Assembly (NCBI RefSeq): GCF_036637135.1
Contig: NZ_JAVWNC010000082.1
Coordinates: 1-6,916, forward strand
Direction: 5' to 3'
DNA: 6,916 nucleotides
Origin: Anaerorhabdus sp036637135
Lineage (GTDB): Bacteria > Bacillota_I > Bacilli_A > Erysipelotrichales > Erysipelotrichaceae
Shown here: positions 1-5,986 of the stretch, piece by piece
Layout: the number at the start of each line of letters is the position of its first letter
Position numbering within the stretch: the first letter of the stretch is position 1
The notes under the pieces: model-generated
What the model saw: only the letters and a program-made list of their open reading frames with translations
What the model was told of the DNA's origin: nothing
The model's database searches: none
Made by a program: the position numbers and the translations under genes

Positions 1-1106
1 TAGTTCAAACATTAGCTGAACAATCTGCATCTGCAATCGATTTCTTAGATTCAATTGGAGCACATTTGAGTGATGTTGGTAAAGCTGGTGGAGCTAGTAC
101 TAATCGTTCTCATAGACCGGTTGATGAAGCAGGAAAAATCTTATCTGTAGGTAGCTACTTAGTTCCAATTTTTGAACAAGCTGCTAAAGATAATAATGTA
201 ACATTCTATATGGAAACAGAAGCAACAGAAATTTTAATGAACGAAGGAACAGCCGTTGGTGTTAAAGCTAGCTCTGCTGATACAGATTATACAATTAATG
301 CAAAAGCAGTAATCTTGGCTACAGGTGGTTTTGGTGGAAACCTTGAAATGGTTGAATCATACAAACCTGAACTTAAAGGTTATGTAACAACAAATGCATC
401 TACAATCACTGGAGATGGTATCAAAATGGCTGAAGCTGTTGGTGCTAATCTAGTAGATATGGCTGAAATTCAAATTCATCCAACTGTAGTACAATCAAAT
501 GGAGCATTAATCACTGAAAGTTTACGTGGAGATGGTGCTATCTTAGTTAATAACGAAGGAAACCGTTTTACAAATGAAGTATTAACACGTGACGTTGTAA
601 GTGCAAACATTATTGCTGAAGAAGGTAGTGCAGCATGGTTAATTGTTGACCAAAAAATGTTTGATGATTCAAATGTTATCCAAGGCTATGTAAACAAAGG
701 TTACATGCTTAAGGGTGATACAGTTGCTGATTTAGCTAAAGTAATGGAAGTTGATGAAGCTGCATTACAAGCTACACTTGATAACTGGGTTGCAATGGTT
801 AAAGCTGGTGAAGATAAAGACTTTGGTCGTGATGATTTAGCAACTGTTAAATATGACTTAAGTACTGCTCCTTACTATGCAGTAAAAATTGCTCCAGGAG
901 TTCACCACACAATGGGTGGTGTTGAAATCAATACAAACACTGAAGTAATGAATGCTAGTGGCGAAGTAATCCCAGGATTATATGCTGCTGGTGAAGTTAC
1001 TGGTGGAGTTCATGGTGGTAACCGTTTAGGCGGTAATGCTGTTGCAGATATTATTGTATTTGGACGTATTGCTGGACAAAACGCTGCTACATACACTACT
1101 AAATAG
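1..1106 (+). CDS. Fumarate reductase/flavocytochrome c-family flavoprotein, C-terminal part (5' end outside window)
   Basis: FAD-dependent reductase of the soluble fumarate reductase family, which reduces fumarate (or a related enoate) to succinate as an electron sink. The frame is open from base 3 with no start or upstream RBS, so the gene begins before the window; 367 residues are visible. An in-frame TTG at 66 lies inside conserved sequence (GAHLSDVGKAGGASTNRSHRP) and is not a start. Catalytic landmarks of the Shewanella fumarate reductase are all recognisable: the QIHPT histidine (codon 477), the NRFTNEVLTRD arginine that acts as proton donor (codon 588), the HHTMGGV histidines (903-908) and the GGNRLGGNA arginine (codon 1023). 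RGDG lies 21 residues before the TRD arginine, as in that enzyme. His in QIHPT favours fumarate over urocanate, but related substrates cannot be excluded. Many Firmicute members are exported and carry an N-terminal FMN-binding domain; that part is not visible here. A terminator follows directly. Confidence 0.9.
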   Translation, partial: VQTLAEQSASAIDFLDSIGAHLSDVGKAGGASTNRSHRPVDEAGKILSVGSYLVPIFEQAAKDNNVTFYMETEATEILMNEGTAVGVKASSADTDYTINAKAVILATGGFGGNLEMVESYKPELKGYVTTNASTITGDGIKMAEAVGANLVDMAEIQIHPTVVQSNGALITESLRGDGAILVNNEGNRFTNEVLTRDVVSANIIAEEGSAAWLIVDQKMFDDSNVIQGYVNKGYMLKGDTVADLAKVMEVDEAALQATLDNWVAMVKAGEDKDFGRDDLATVKYDLSTAPYYAVKIAPGVHHTMGGVEINTNTEVMNASGEVIPGLYAAGEVTGGVHGGNRLGGNAVADIIVFGRIAGQNAATYTTK

Positions 1107-1113
1107 TTGTGTT

Positions 1114-1145
1114 AAGGATGATGAAAATCATCCTTTTTATTTTAT
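1114..1145 (+). terminator. Intrinsic terminator of the fumarate reductase-like gene
   Basis: A perfect 9-bp stem, AAGGATGAT (1114-1122) with ATCATCCTT (1127-1135), closes a GAAA tetraloop and runs into a T-rich tract (1134-1145). It begins 8 bases after the stop codon. It separates the flavoprotein gene from the riboswitch unit, whose promoter starts only a few bases further on. Confidence 0.9.
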
Positions 1146-1152
1146 ATAAGAC

Positions 1153-1181
1153 TAGACAAAAATCATCTGTTAGCATACACT
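1153..1181 (+). promoter_or_regulatory. Sigma-A-type promoter of the riboswitch-ribU unit
   Basis: A -35 box TAGACA (1153-1158, 5 of 6 consensus bases) is followed after exactly 17 bases by a -10 box TACACT (1176-1181, 4 of 6). The predicted start near 1188 lies just before the first strand of the riboswitch P1 helix at 1191, which supports the assignment. The promoter itself is a prediction from sequence. Confidence 0.7.
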
Positions 1182-1190
1182 AATAGTGAT

Positions 1191-1308
1191 AAAACTTCAG
1201 GGCAGGGTGAAATTCCCGACCGGCGGTATACCCCGCGCGCTATTTTGTAATAGCATGAACTGGTGAAATTCCAGTGGCGACAGTAAAGTCTGGATGAAAG
1301 AAAGTTTT
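1191..1308 (+). promoter_or_regulatory. FMN riboswitch (RFN element) aptamer
   Basis: Binds flavin mononucleotide in the nascent mRNA leader. The conserved RFN blocks are all present: AGGGCAGGGTGAAATTCCC (1199-1217), GACCGGCGGT (1218-1227), CTGGTGAAATTCCAG (1260-1274) and GACAGTAAAGTCTGGATG (1279-1296). Helices can be traced: P1 AAAACTT/AAGTTTT (1191-1197 with 1302-1308), P2 GGG/CCC (1205-1217), P3 GCGG/CCGC (1223-1236), a variable hairpin GCTATT-TTGT-AATAGC (1239-1254), P5 CTGG/CCAG (1260-1274) and P6 GAC/GTC (1279-1290). It lies between a promoter and ribU, a usual target of this riboswitch class. The ATG at 1294 is part of the conserved GGATG of the aptamer and is not a translation start. 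Confidence 0.97.
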
Positions 1309-1329
1309 CTTCTTTTTGTTAGCCGTCCT

Positions 1330-1357
1330 AAGGTTTTGTTGAAAACCTTTTTCTTTT
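1330..1357 (+). terminator. Riboswitch-controlled intrinsic terminator (expression platform)
   Basis: A perfect 8-bp stem, AAGGTTTT (1330-1337) with AAAACCTT (1342-1349), has a GTTG loop and is followed by TTTCTTTT. It stands 21 bases after the aptamer P1 helix and 29 bases before the ribU start, so it acts on transcription. Its left arm can instead pair with the 5' strand of P1: GTCCTAAGGTTTT (1325-1337) against AAAACTTCAGGGC (1191-1203). That pairing has a single C-A mismatch and two G-U pairs, and it would form an antiterminator when FMN is absent. The mechanism is inferred from these complementarities and known RFN switches. Confidence 0.92.
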
Positions 1358-1371
1358 GGAAAAGTGTCATT

Positions 1372-1380
1372 AAGGAGGAT
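1372..1380 (+). promoter_or_regulatory. Shine-Dalgarno site that fixes the ribU start
   Basis: AAGGAGGAT is a near-perfect ribosome binding site 6 bases before the ATG at 1387. It lies just after the riboswitch terminator. It rules out the earlier in-frame ATG at 1294, which sits inside the FMN aptamer and has no such site. Confidence 0.95.
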
Positions 1381-1386
1381 ATAAAA

Positions 1387-1989
1387 ATGACAACTCAAAA
1401 AGTATTCAACATTAAAACCATGGCTAGAGTCGCAATTCTAGCCGTCATCGCATTTATTCTAATGTATTTTGATTTTCCGATTCCATTTATTGCGCCAGGG
1501 TTCTATAAAATAGATCTTAGTGAAGTTGCTGTATTAGTGGGAGGATTTTCTTTAGGTCCATTAGCTGCGGTATTGATTGAAGGATTAAAGATTATACTTT
1601 ATATGTTGTTTAAACCATCATCAACTGCTTATGTAGGAGAGTTTGCAAATTTCATTATCGGATGTTCTTTAGTTGTTCCAGCGAGTGCAATTTATTTCAA
1701 AAACAAATCTAAGAAAAATGCTTTTCTTGGTCTTGCGGTTGGAGGATTGGCTATGGTAATTGTGGGATTATTAATGAATTATTTTGTTTTACTTCCTGCA
1801 TATTCATTCTTCTTTCATATGGACTTAAATATGATTGTTGATATGGGTCGTGCAATTGTACCATTTATCAATGATAAATTGACCTTTGTATTCTTTGCAA
1901 CAACGCCATTTAACCTTGTTAAAGTGATTGTTGTATCCGGATTAACAATGGTTTTATATAAACACATTTCACCATTACTTAAGAAATAG
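1387..1989 (+). CDS. ribU: Riboflavin ECF transporter substrate-binding subunit (S component) RibU
   Basis: Integral membrane protein of 200 residues that captures riboflavin and delivers it through the shared ECF energising module (EcfA, EcfA', EcfT), which is not encoded here. Hydrophobic segments fit the six-helix S-component fold, roughly at residues 12-30, 46-72, 83-104, 112-138, 155-172 and 174-192. Family landmarks are FPIPFIAP near residue 29, KIDLSEVAVLVGGFSLGPLA (41-60), GEFANF (84-89) and the C-terminal PFNLVK (174-179), whose Asn and Lys belong to the riboflavin pocket in studied RibU proteins. Length matches the family. The start at 1387 is set by the strong RBS; the frame stays open upstream into the riboswitch. 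Control by an FMN riboswitch independently supports a flavin transport role. No riboflavin biosynthesis gene is nearby, so salvage is plausible. Confidence 0.96.
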   Translation: MTTQKVFNIKTMARVAILAVIAFILMYFDFPIPFIAPGFYKIDLSEVAVLVGGFSLGPLAAVLIEGLKIILYMLFKPSSTAYVGEFANFIIGCSLVVPASAIYFKNKSKKNAFLGLAVGGLAMVIVGLLMNYFVLLPAYSFFFHMDLNMIVDMGRAIVPFINDKLTFVFFATTPFNLVKVIVVSGLTMVLYKHISPLLKK

Positions 1990-2004
1990 ATTAATTGAAA
2001 AATA

Positions 2005-2035
2005 TTCAATGTTTAATGCTCATTTATGTTATAAT
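2005..2035 (+). promoter_or_regulatory. Extended -10 promoter of the membrane protein-cmk-der-gpsA operon
   Basis: A perfect -10 box TATAAT (2030-2035) is preceded by TGT (2027-2029), giving an extended -10 motif. The -35 side is weak: TTCAAT (2005-2010) at 19 bases is the best I see, as expected for extended -10 promoters. The predicted start near 2042 gives a leader of about 18 bases ending in a strong RBS. The gap after ribU has only a weak AT-rich hairpin (1994-2010), so some read-through from ribU is possible. Confidence 0.75.
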
Positions 2036-2047
2036 AGTGATGATTAC

Positions 2048-2054
2048 AAGGAGG
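2048..2054 (+). promoter_or_regulatory. Shine-Dalgarno site that fixes the membrane protein start
   Basis: AAGGAGG lies 5 bases before the ATG at 2060. The in-frame ATG at 2009 lies upstream of the -10 box and would not be on the transcript, so 2060 is the start. Confidence 0.93.
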
Positions 2055-2059
2055 CTTTT

Positions 2060-2896
2060 ATGGGAAAGTATTCGCGTACAGCAAAATATCAAGAACTTAG
2101 AGAACACTTGCAAAATGATGCAGAGGGTCAAATAGATTCAAAGGATTTATCACAATTTACTGAAAGATTAAGTAAAATTGATAATGTTAACCTTGGAACT
2201 CGACCAAGTCATGAACCAATACTAAAAAGTAATGAGTATTTGGATGCACAACCACTTCTAGAAGAACGAGAAGAGATTGCAACGTTTAACAATGAATATT
2301 TAGATGAATATATTCAAGAAGTAAAACAATACAACAAAGATAAAGGTAGAATGTTAAATGATGATACACAAATTAACATTTTAAAAGAATTAAGAGGGGA
2401 TAAACCAAAAGCAACTATTGAAGAAGTGAATAGTTATCCAACTCAAGAACCTTTAATTAATCGTTTTACAGAATTAACTGAAGAAACAACAGATATACCA
2501 TTCCTTCAACAAGATACAAAGATGAATACTCAAATTTCAATGGAATTAAGTAAAATGTTGAATGAAGAGGAATATCCAAATGATACTTATGTTTCTCCAT
2601 CAAATCCAATTGATGAAGATGATGAGGATTACGAAGATTATGAAGAAGTTTCATTACCATTTAATCTTGCAGAAAAATTCAATCGTGAAAAATCTGAAAG
2701 AGAACGTCTAATGGAAGAAACATCAAAAATGAAAGTTCAATTAGACCATTATCGTGGAAATCTTGATCAAATGGAAGAAAGAGTGAATAACTCAAATCGT
2801 ATATTAAATTTCATTTTAGTTATTTTGATTTTAGCGTTATTAGTTGTTATTGGTGTTGTTGGGTATTGGTTACTATTAAATAGAGGTATTATCTAG
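2060..2896 (+). CDS. Unrecognised acidic coiled-coil protein with a C-terminal membrane anchor
   Basis: I do not recognise a named family in this 278-residue protein. It opens with a basic, aromatic segment (KYSRTAKYQELREHLQ, residues 3-18). A long hydrophilic region rich in Glu, Asp, Asn and Gln follows, with low-complexity character. A very acidic patch (DEDDEDYEDYEE, about 185-196) precedes a Lys/Glu/Arg-rich, probably coiled-coil helix (about 205-247). One hydrophobic helix (about 251-273) follows and only about five residues come after it. There is no signal peptide. The layout predicts a tail-anchored protein with its bulk in the cytoplasm. It is the first gene of the operon, and its stop overlaps the cmk start by one base, so its translation probably feeds cmk. 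A scaffold or adaptor role at the membrane would fit the shape, but that is a guess and no catalytic motif is visible. Confidence 0.88.
   Translation: MGKYSRTAKYQELREHLQNDAEGQIDSKDLSQFTERLSKIDNVNLGTRPSHEPILKSNEYLDAQPLLEEREEIATFNNEYLDEYIQEVKQYNKDKGRMLNDDTQINILKELRGDKPKATIEEVNSYPTQEPLINRFTELTEETTDIPFLQQDTKMNTQISMELSKMLNEEEYPNDTYVSPSNPIDEDDEDYEDYEEVSLPFNLAEKFNREKSERERLMEETSKMKVQLDHYRGNLDQMEERVNNSNRILNFILVILILALLVVIGVVGYWLLLNRGII
2882..2887 (+). promoter_or_regulatory. Shine-Dalgarno site supporting the GTG start of cmk
   Basis: AGAGGT ends 8 bases before the GTG at 2896 and lies inside the 3' end of the upstream gene. The sequence TAGTG at 2894-2898 joins the upstream stop and the cmk start, a typical arrangement for translational coupling. 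GTG begins exactly at the conserved KINIAIDGPSAAGK N-terminus, so no other start is needed. Confidence 0.85.
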
Positions 2897-3555
2897 TGAA
2901 GATTAATATTGCAATTGATGGGCCAAGTGCTGCCGGTAAAAGTACAATTGCAAAAGTATTAGCGAAGAAATTAAATTATTCGCATTTAGATACAGGAGCA
3001 ATGTATCGCTGTGTAGCGTATAAAGTTTTAAATATGGGAATTCAAATTGATGATGAACCAAAGATTATAGAAGTAATAAAAAATACAATCATTGAACTTA
3101 GACCAGATGGTTCAATTTACCTAGATGGTCAACAAGTGTCAAATGAGATACGTACAAATGAAGTATCTATGGGTGCGAGTAACGTTTCTAAACTTGAACA
3201 AGTGAGAAAAGAACTTGTTAAAAGACAACAAGAAATGGCTCAATCTAAAGGTGTTATTATGGACGGTCGTGATATTGGGACAGTTGTTCTTAAAGATGCA
3301 GAAGTTAAAATCTTTTTAACAGCTTCTGCTAAAGCAAGAGCACTTCGACGTCACAAAGAAAACCTTGAAAAAGGATTAGAATCAAATTTAGAAGAATTAA
3401 CTAAAGAAATTGAAGCACGTGATTATCAAGATAGTCATCGTGAACATAGTCCTCTTAAAAAAGCAGATGATGGTATTGAAGTTGATACTTCGGACTTATC
3501 AATTGATGAGGTAGTAGCTAAGATTGAAGAAATTATTCAAAGTAAATTAGCGTAG
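2896..3555 (+). CDS. cmk: Cytidylate kinase (CMP/dCMP kinase)
   Basis: Cytoplasmic enzyme that transfers phosphate from ATP to CMP or dCMP, recycling cytidine nucleotides from RNA turnover and lipid synthesis. The 219 residues match the usual length of short bacterial Cmk. Visible motifs in order are the P-loop GPSAAGKST (9-17), DTGAMYR (32-38) in the nucleotide-monophosphate region, the family signature DGRDIGT (123-129) and RDYQDSHREHSPL (175-187) in the lid and CMP-binding part, then DTS (197-199). The start is GTG, overlapping the previous stop by one base. It is followed after 15 bases by der. A cmk gene near der is common in Firmicutes. The S1-like ypfD gene found after cmk in Bacillus is absent here. 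Confidence 0.97.
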   Translation: MKINIAIDGPSAAGKSTIAKVLAKKLNYSHLDTGAMYRCVAYKVLNMGIQIDDEPKIIEVIKNTIIELRPDGSIYLDGQQVSNEIRTNEVSMGASNVSKLEQVRKELVKRQQEMAQSKGVIMDGRDIGTVVLKDAEVKIFLTASAKARALRRHKENLEKGLESNLEELTKEIEARDYQDSHREHSPLKKADDGIEVDTSDLSIDEVVAKIEEIIQSKLA

Positions 3556-3570
3556 AAATGAGGTTTTGAA

Positions 3571-4878
3571 ATGATAAATGGGATTGTTGCAATTGTAGGT
3601 CGTCCCAATGTAGGTAAATCAACAATCTTTAATCGTTTCATCGGTGAAAGATTATCGATTGTAGAGGATACACCAGGAGTTACAAGAGATAGAATTTATG
3701 GTAAAGGTGAATGGTTAACTAAAGATTTCCGTGTTATTGATACAGGTGGAATTCAACTGTTAGATCAACCTTTCCAAGAAGAAATAAAGGCACAAGTAGA
3801 AATCGCGATTGAAGAAGCTGATGTTATTGTTTTTGTTGTGTCTGGTAAAGAAGGAGTTACTAATGATGATGAGTATATTGCGAATATGCTTAAACGTCAA
3901 AGTAAACCTGTGGTTCTTGCAGTAAATAAAATCGATGATTCATCAAAGATTGAAAATATTTATGAGTTCTATAATTTAGGACTTGGAAATCCGTTTGCAG
4001 TAAGTGGTGTTCATGGAATTGGTATGGGAGATGTACTTGATGAGGTTATCTCATTATTTCCTGCAAAGAAAAAAGAAGATTATGAAGGATATATTCGTTT
4101 TGCATGTATTGGTCGACCAAATGTTGGTAAATCAAGTATAGTAAATGCTATCTTAAATGAAGAACGAGTTATAGTTAGTGATATTGAAGGAACTACAAGA
4201 GATGCTATCGATACGCCATTTACAAAAGATGGTGAAGATTATGTAATCATCGATACTGCAGGTATTCGTAAAAAGGGTAAAGTATATGAAAATATAGAAA
4301 AATATTCTGTATTAAGAGCTTTGTCTGCAATTGAACGAAGTGATGTTATATTGTTTGTAATCGATGGTGAAAGAGGAATTCTTGAACAAGATAAACATGT
4401 TGCAGGTTATGCGCATGAAGCAGGGAAACCAATTATTATTGTTTATAACAAATGGGATACTGTTGAAAAAGATGATAAAACAATGAATATTATTAAAGAG
4501 AAAATTCGTGCCGAATTCTTATACTTGAGTTATGCACCGATTGTCTTTGTATCAGCAAAAACAAAGCAAAGAATTCATGATTTAATACCAATGATTCATG
4601 ATGTATATCAATTTAGCCAATTAAGAATTGCAACGAATGTATTGAATGAAGTTATCATGGATGCACAAATGATGACACCTGCACCAGCAATTCACGGTAA
4701 GCGTTTAAAGGTGTTATACTCAACACAAGTATCAGTAGCGCCACCAACATTTATCTTATCTGTTAACGATCCTGAACTAATGCATTTTAGTTATAAACGT
4801 TACTTAGAAAATAGATTAAGAGAGGCATTTGGTTTTGATGGTTCACCAATCCGAATCATTGCTAGAGCAAAAGGATAA
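3571..4878 (+). CDS. der: Ribosome-assembly GTPase Der (EngA), double G-domain
   Basis: Essential GTPase that binds the maturing 50S ribosomal subunit. The 435 residues match the family. G domain 1 shows GRPNVGKST (10-18), GVTRDR (36-41), DTGG (57-60) and NKID (119-122). G domain 2 shows GRPNVGKSS (181-189), TTRD (208-211), DTAG (228-231), NKWD (293-296) and SAK (328-330). The remaining ~85 residues form the KH-like RNA-binding domain, ending in SPIRIIARAKG, the usual Der C-terminus. All nucleotide-binding motifs are intact in both domains. An RBS with a GAGG core (3560-3563) stands 7 bases before the ATG. The gene lies 15 bases after cmk and 5 bases before gpsA, so it is in the middle of one operon. 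Confidence 0.98.
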   Translation: MINGIVAIVGRPNVGKSTIFNRFIGERLSIVEDTPGVTRDRIYGKGEWLTKDFRVIDTGGIQLLDQPFQEEIKAQVEIAIEEADVIVFVVSGKEGVTNDDEYIANMLKRQSKPVVLAVNKIDDSSKIENIYEFYNLGLGNPFAVSGVHGIGMGDVLDEVISLFPAKKKEDYEGYIRFACIGRPNVGKSSIVNAILNEERVIVSDIEGTTRDAIDTPFTKDGEDYVIIDTAGIRKKGKVYENIEKYSVLRALSAIERSDVILFVIDGERGILEQDKHVAGYAHEAGKPIIIVYNKWDTVEKDDKTMNIIKEKIRAEFLYLSYAPIVFVSAKTKQRIHDLIPMIHDVYQFSQLRIATNVLNEVIMDAQMMTPAPAIHGKRLKVLYSTQVSVAPPTFILSVNDPELMHFSYKRYLENRLREAFGFDGSPIRIIARAKG

Positions 4879-4883
4879 TAAAG

Positions 4884-5885
4884 ATGAAAGTATGCATATT
4901 AGGAAGTGGTAGTTGGGGAACTGCCTTAGCACAAACGTTAACCGACAACAATGTCGAAACGATTATTTGGGGAAAAGATGAAAGCGAAGTACAAGATATT
5001 AATATCAATCACAAGAATACAAAATATTTTGGTGAGGATGTTCTATTAAGTGATAAACTAATTGCAACCACGGATATCAATTGTGTAAAAGACGCAGATT
5101 TAGTATTACTAGCAGTACCTTCAATTGCGATTGAATCAGTATGTAAAACAATTAATCCTTTACTTGAAAAGAAAGTAATTGTAATAAATGTAGCAAAAGG
5201 ATTTCATCCAGAAACACATGAAAGACTTTCTGTTGTAATTAAGAAATTTATGAATCAAGATAAATTAAAAGATGTTGTTTCATTAATTGGACCTTCACAT
5301 GCTGAAGAAGTTGTATTGCGCTTGCTTACAACTGTAAATGCTGTTTGTGAAAATGAAGATTCAGCAATTCTTGTTCAAGAGTTGTTCTCGAATGATGTCT
5401 TTAGAGTTTATCGTAATACAGATGTAGTTGGTGCGGAAATTGGAGTAGCCTTAAAGAATGTCATGGCTTTGGCTAGTGGTGTTCTTTCTGGTCTTAATCA
5501 AGGTGATAACGCAAGAGCTGCTTTAATGACTCGAGGTTTAGCTGAAATGTCTCGATATGGTATCTCGCAAGGTGGTCGTCCTGAAACGTATTTAGGACTT
5601 ACTGGTGTTGGAGATTTAATTGTTACATGCACATCTCATCATTCTCGTAATTTTCAAGCAGGTTTTGAAATCGGTAAAGCTAATTCAGCAACTGATTTCT
5701 TGGAAAACAACCATAAAACTGTTGAAGGAGTACGGGCTGCAAAAGTTGTTTATGAGGAAGCTCAAAAACAAGGAATTGAGATGCCAATTACAGAAGAAGT
5801 TTATAAAGTACTATATGAAAATAAAAGACCCTCAGAAGCGATTCGTGATTTAATGAGTCGTGAATTAAAATCAGAAGAAATTTAA
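4884..5885 (+). CDS. gpsA: Glycerol-3-phosphate dehydrogenase [NAD(P)+]
   Basis: Cytoplasmic enzyme reducing dihydroxyacetone phosphate to sn-glycerol 3-phosphate, the backbone of membrane phospholipids. The 333 residues match the family. Motifs are the dinucleotide-binding GSGSWGTALA (7-16), AVPS (77-80), NVAKG with Lys106, GPSHAEEV (136-143), EIGVALKNV with the catalytic-type Lys191, GDNARAALMTRGLAEM (207-222), and GLTGVGDLIVTCTSHHSRN (238-256). The segment after GPSHAEEV reads LRLLTTV and lacks the Pro often seen there, which I take as lineage variation. The RBS (AAGGAT, 4871-4876) lies at the end of der, 5 bases separating stop and start. The der-gpsA order is also known from Bacillus. 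A strong terminator ends the operon just behind it. Confidence 0.97.
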   Translation: MKVCILGSGSWGTALAQTLTDNNVETIIWGKDESEVQDININHKNTKYFGEDVLLSDKLIATTDINCVKDADLVLLAVPSIAIESVCKTINPLLEKKVIVINVAKGFHPETHERLSVVIKKFMNQDKLKDVVSLIGPSHAEEVVLRLLTTVNAVCENEDSAILVQELFSNDVFRVYRNTDVVGAEIGVALKNVMALASGVLSGLNQGDNARAALMTRGLAEMSRYGISQGGRPETYLGLTGVGDLIVTCTSHHSRNFQAGFEIGKANSATDFLENNHKTVEGVRAAKVVYEEAQKQGIEMPITEEVYKVLYENKRPSEAIRDLMSRELKSEEI

Positions 5886-5887
5886 CG

Positions 5888-5918
5888 TAAAACCCAAGTT
5901 CAATGTTCTTGGGTTTTA
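5888..5918 (+). terminator. Intrinsic terminator of the cmk-der-gpsA operon
   Basis: An 11-bp perfect stem (TAAAACCCAAG, 5888-5898, with CTTGGGTTTTA, 5908-5918) closes a 9-base loop. The T run is the 3' end of the stem and the A run its 5' end, so the element could also stop transcription coming from the other direction. It begins 3 bases after the gpsA stop. Confidence 0.9.
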
Positions 5919-5920
5919 AT

Positions 5921-5950
5921 TAGAAATAATTGTATAAAAAATGGTATACT
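5921..5950 (+). promoter_or_regulatory. Promoter of the prepilin-like gene
   Basis: A -10 box TATACT (5945-5950) is preceded by TGG (5942-5944), an extended -10 motif. TAGAAA (5921-5926) at 18 bases is a 4-of-6 match to the -35 consensus. It begins right after the gpsA terminator, so the prepilin gene has its own transcript starting near 5957 with a leader of about 30 bases. Confidence 0.7.
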
Positions 5951-5972
5951 ATATGTATCTTAATAAGTGTTT

Positions 5973-5978
5973 AAGGGG
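5973..5978 (+). promoter_or_regulatory. Shine-Dalgarno site that fixes the prepilin start
   Basis: AAGGGG lies 8 bases before the ATG at 5987. The in-frame GTG at 5978 overlaps this site and cannot use it. Starting at 5987 also gives a normal short basic leader (MNKLKKG). Confidence 0.88.
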
Positions 5979-5986
5979 TGTTTATT

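Noticed and set aside
66..68. TTG as a possible start of the first gene
   Set aside because: The frame is open to base 3, and the residues before 66 continue family-conserved sequence, so the gene is cut by the window edge and not started here.
1815..2009. Minus-strand 64-residue ORF across the ribU 3' end
   Set aside because: It is a shadow of ribU on the other strand with no RBS or recognisable protein.
1994..2010. Hairpin ATTGAA/TTCAAT after ribU as a terminator
   Set aside because: The stem is only 6 AT-rich pairs and is followed by GTTTAAT, not a T run, so it is too weak to call; it overlaps the weak -35 region of the next promoter.
2009..2059. Longer N-terminus for the membrane protein from ATG 2009
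   Set aside because: The stretch contains the TATAAT promoter box (2030-2035), has no RBS before 2009, and a strong RBS precedes 2060.
2466..2660. Minus-strand 64-residue ORF inside the membrane protein gene
   Set aside because: It is antisense to a well-supported coding gene and its composition follows from the acidic codons on the + strand.
5620..5853. Plus-strand 77-residue ORF inside gpsA in another frame
   Set aside because: It lies wholly within the conserved gpsA coding sequence and has no family resemblance.
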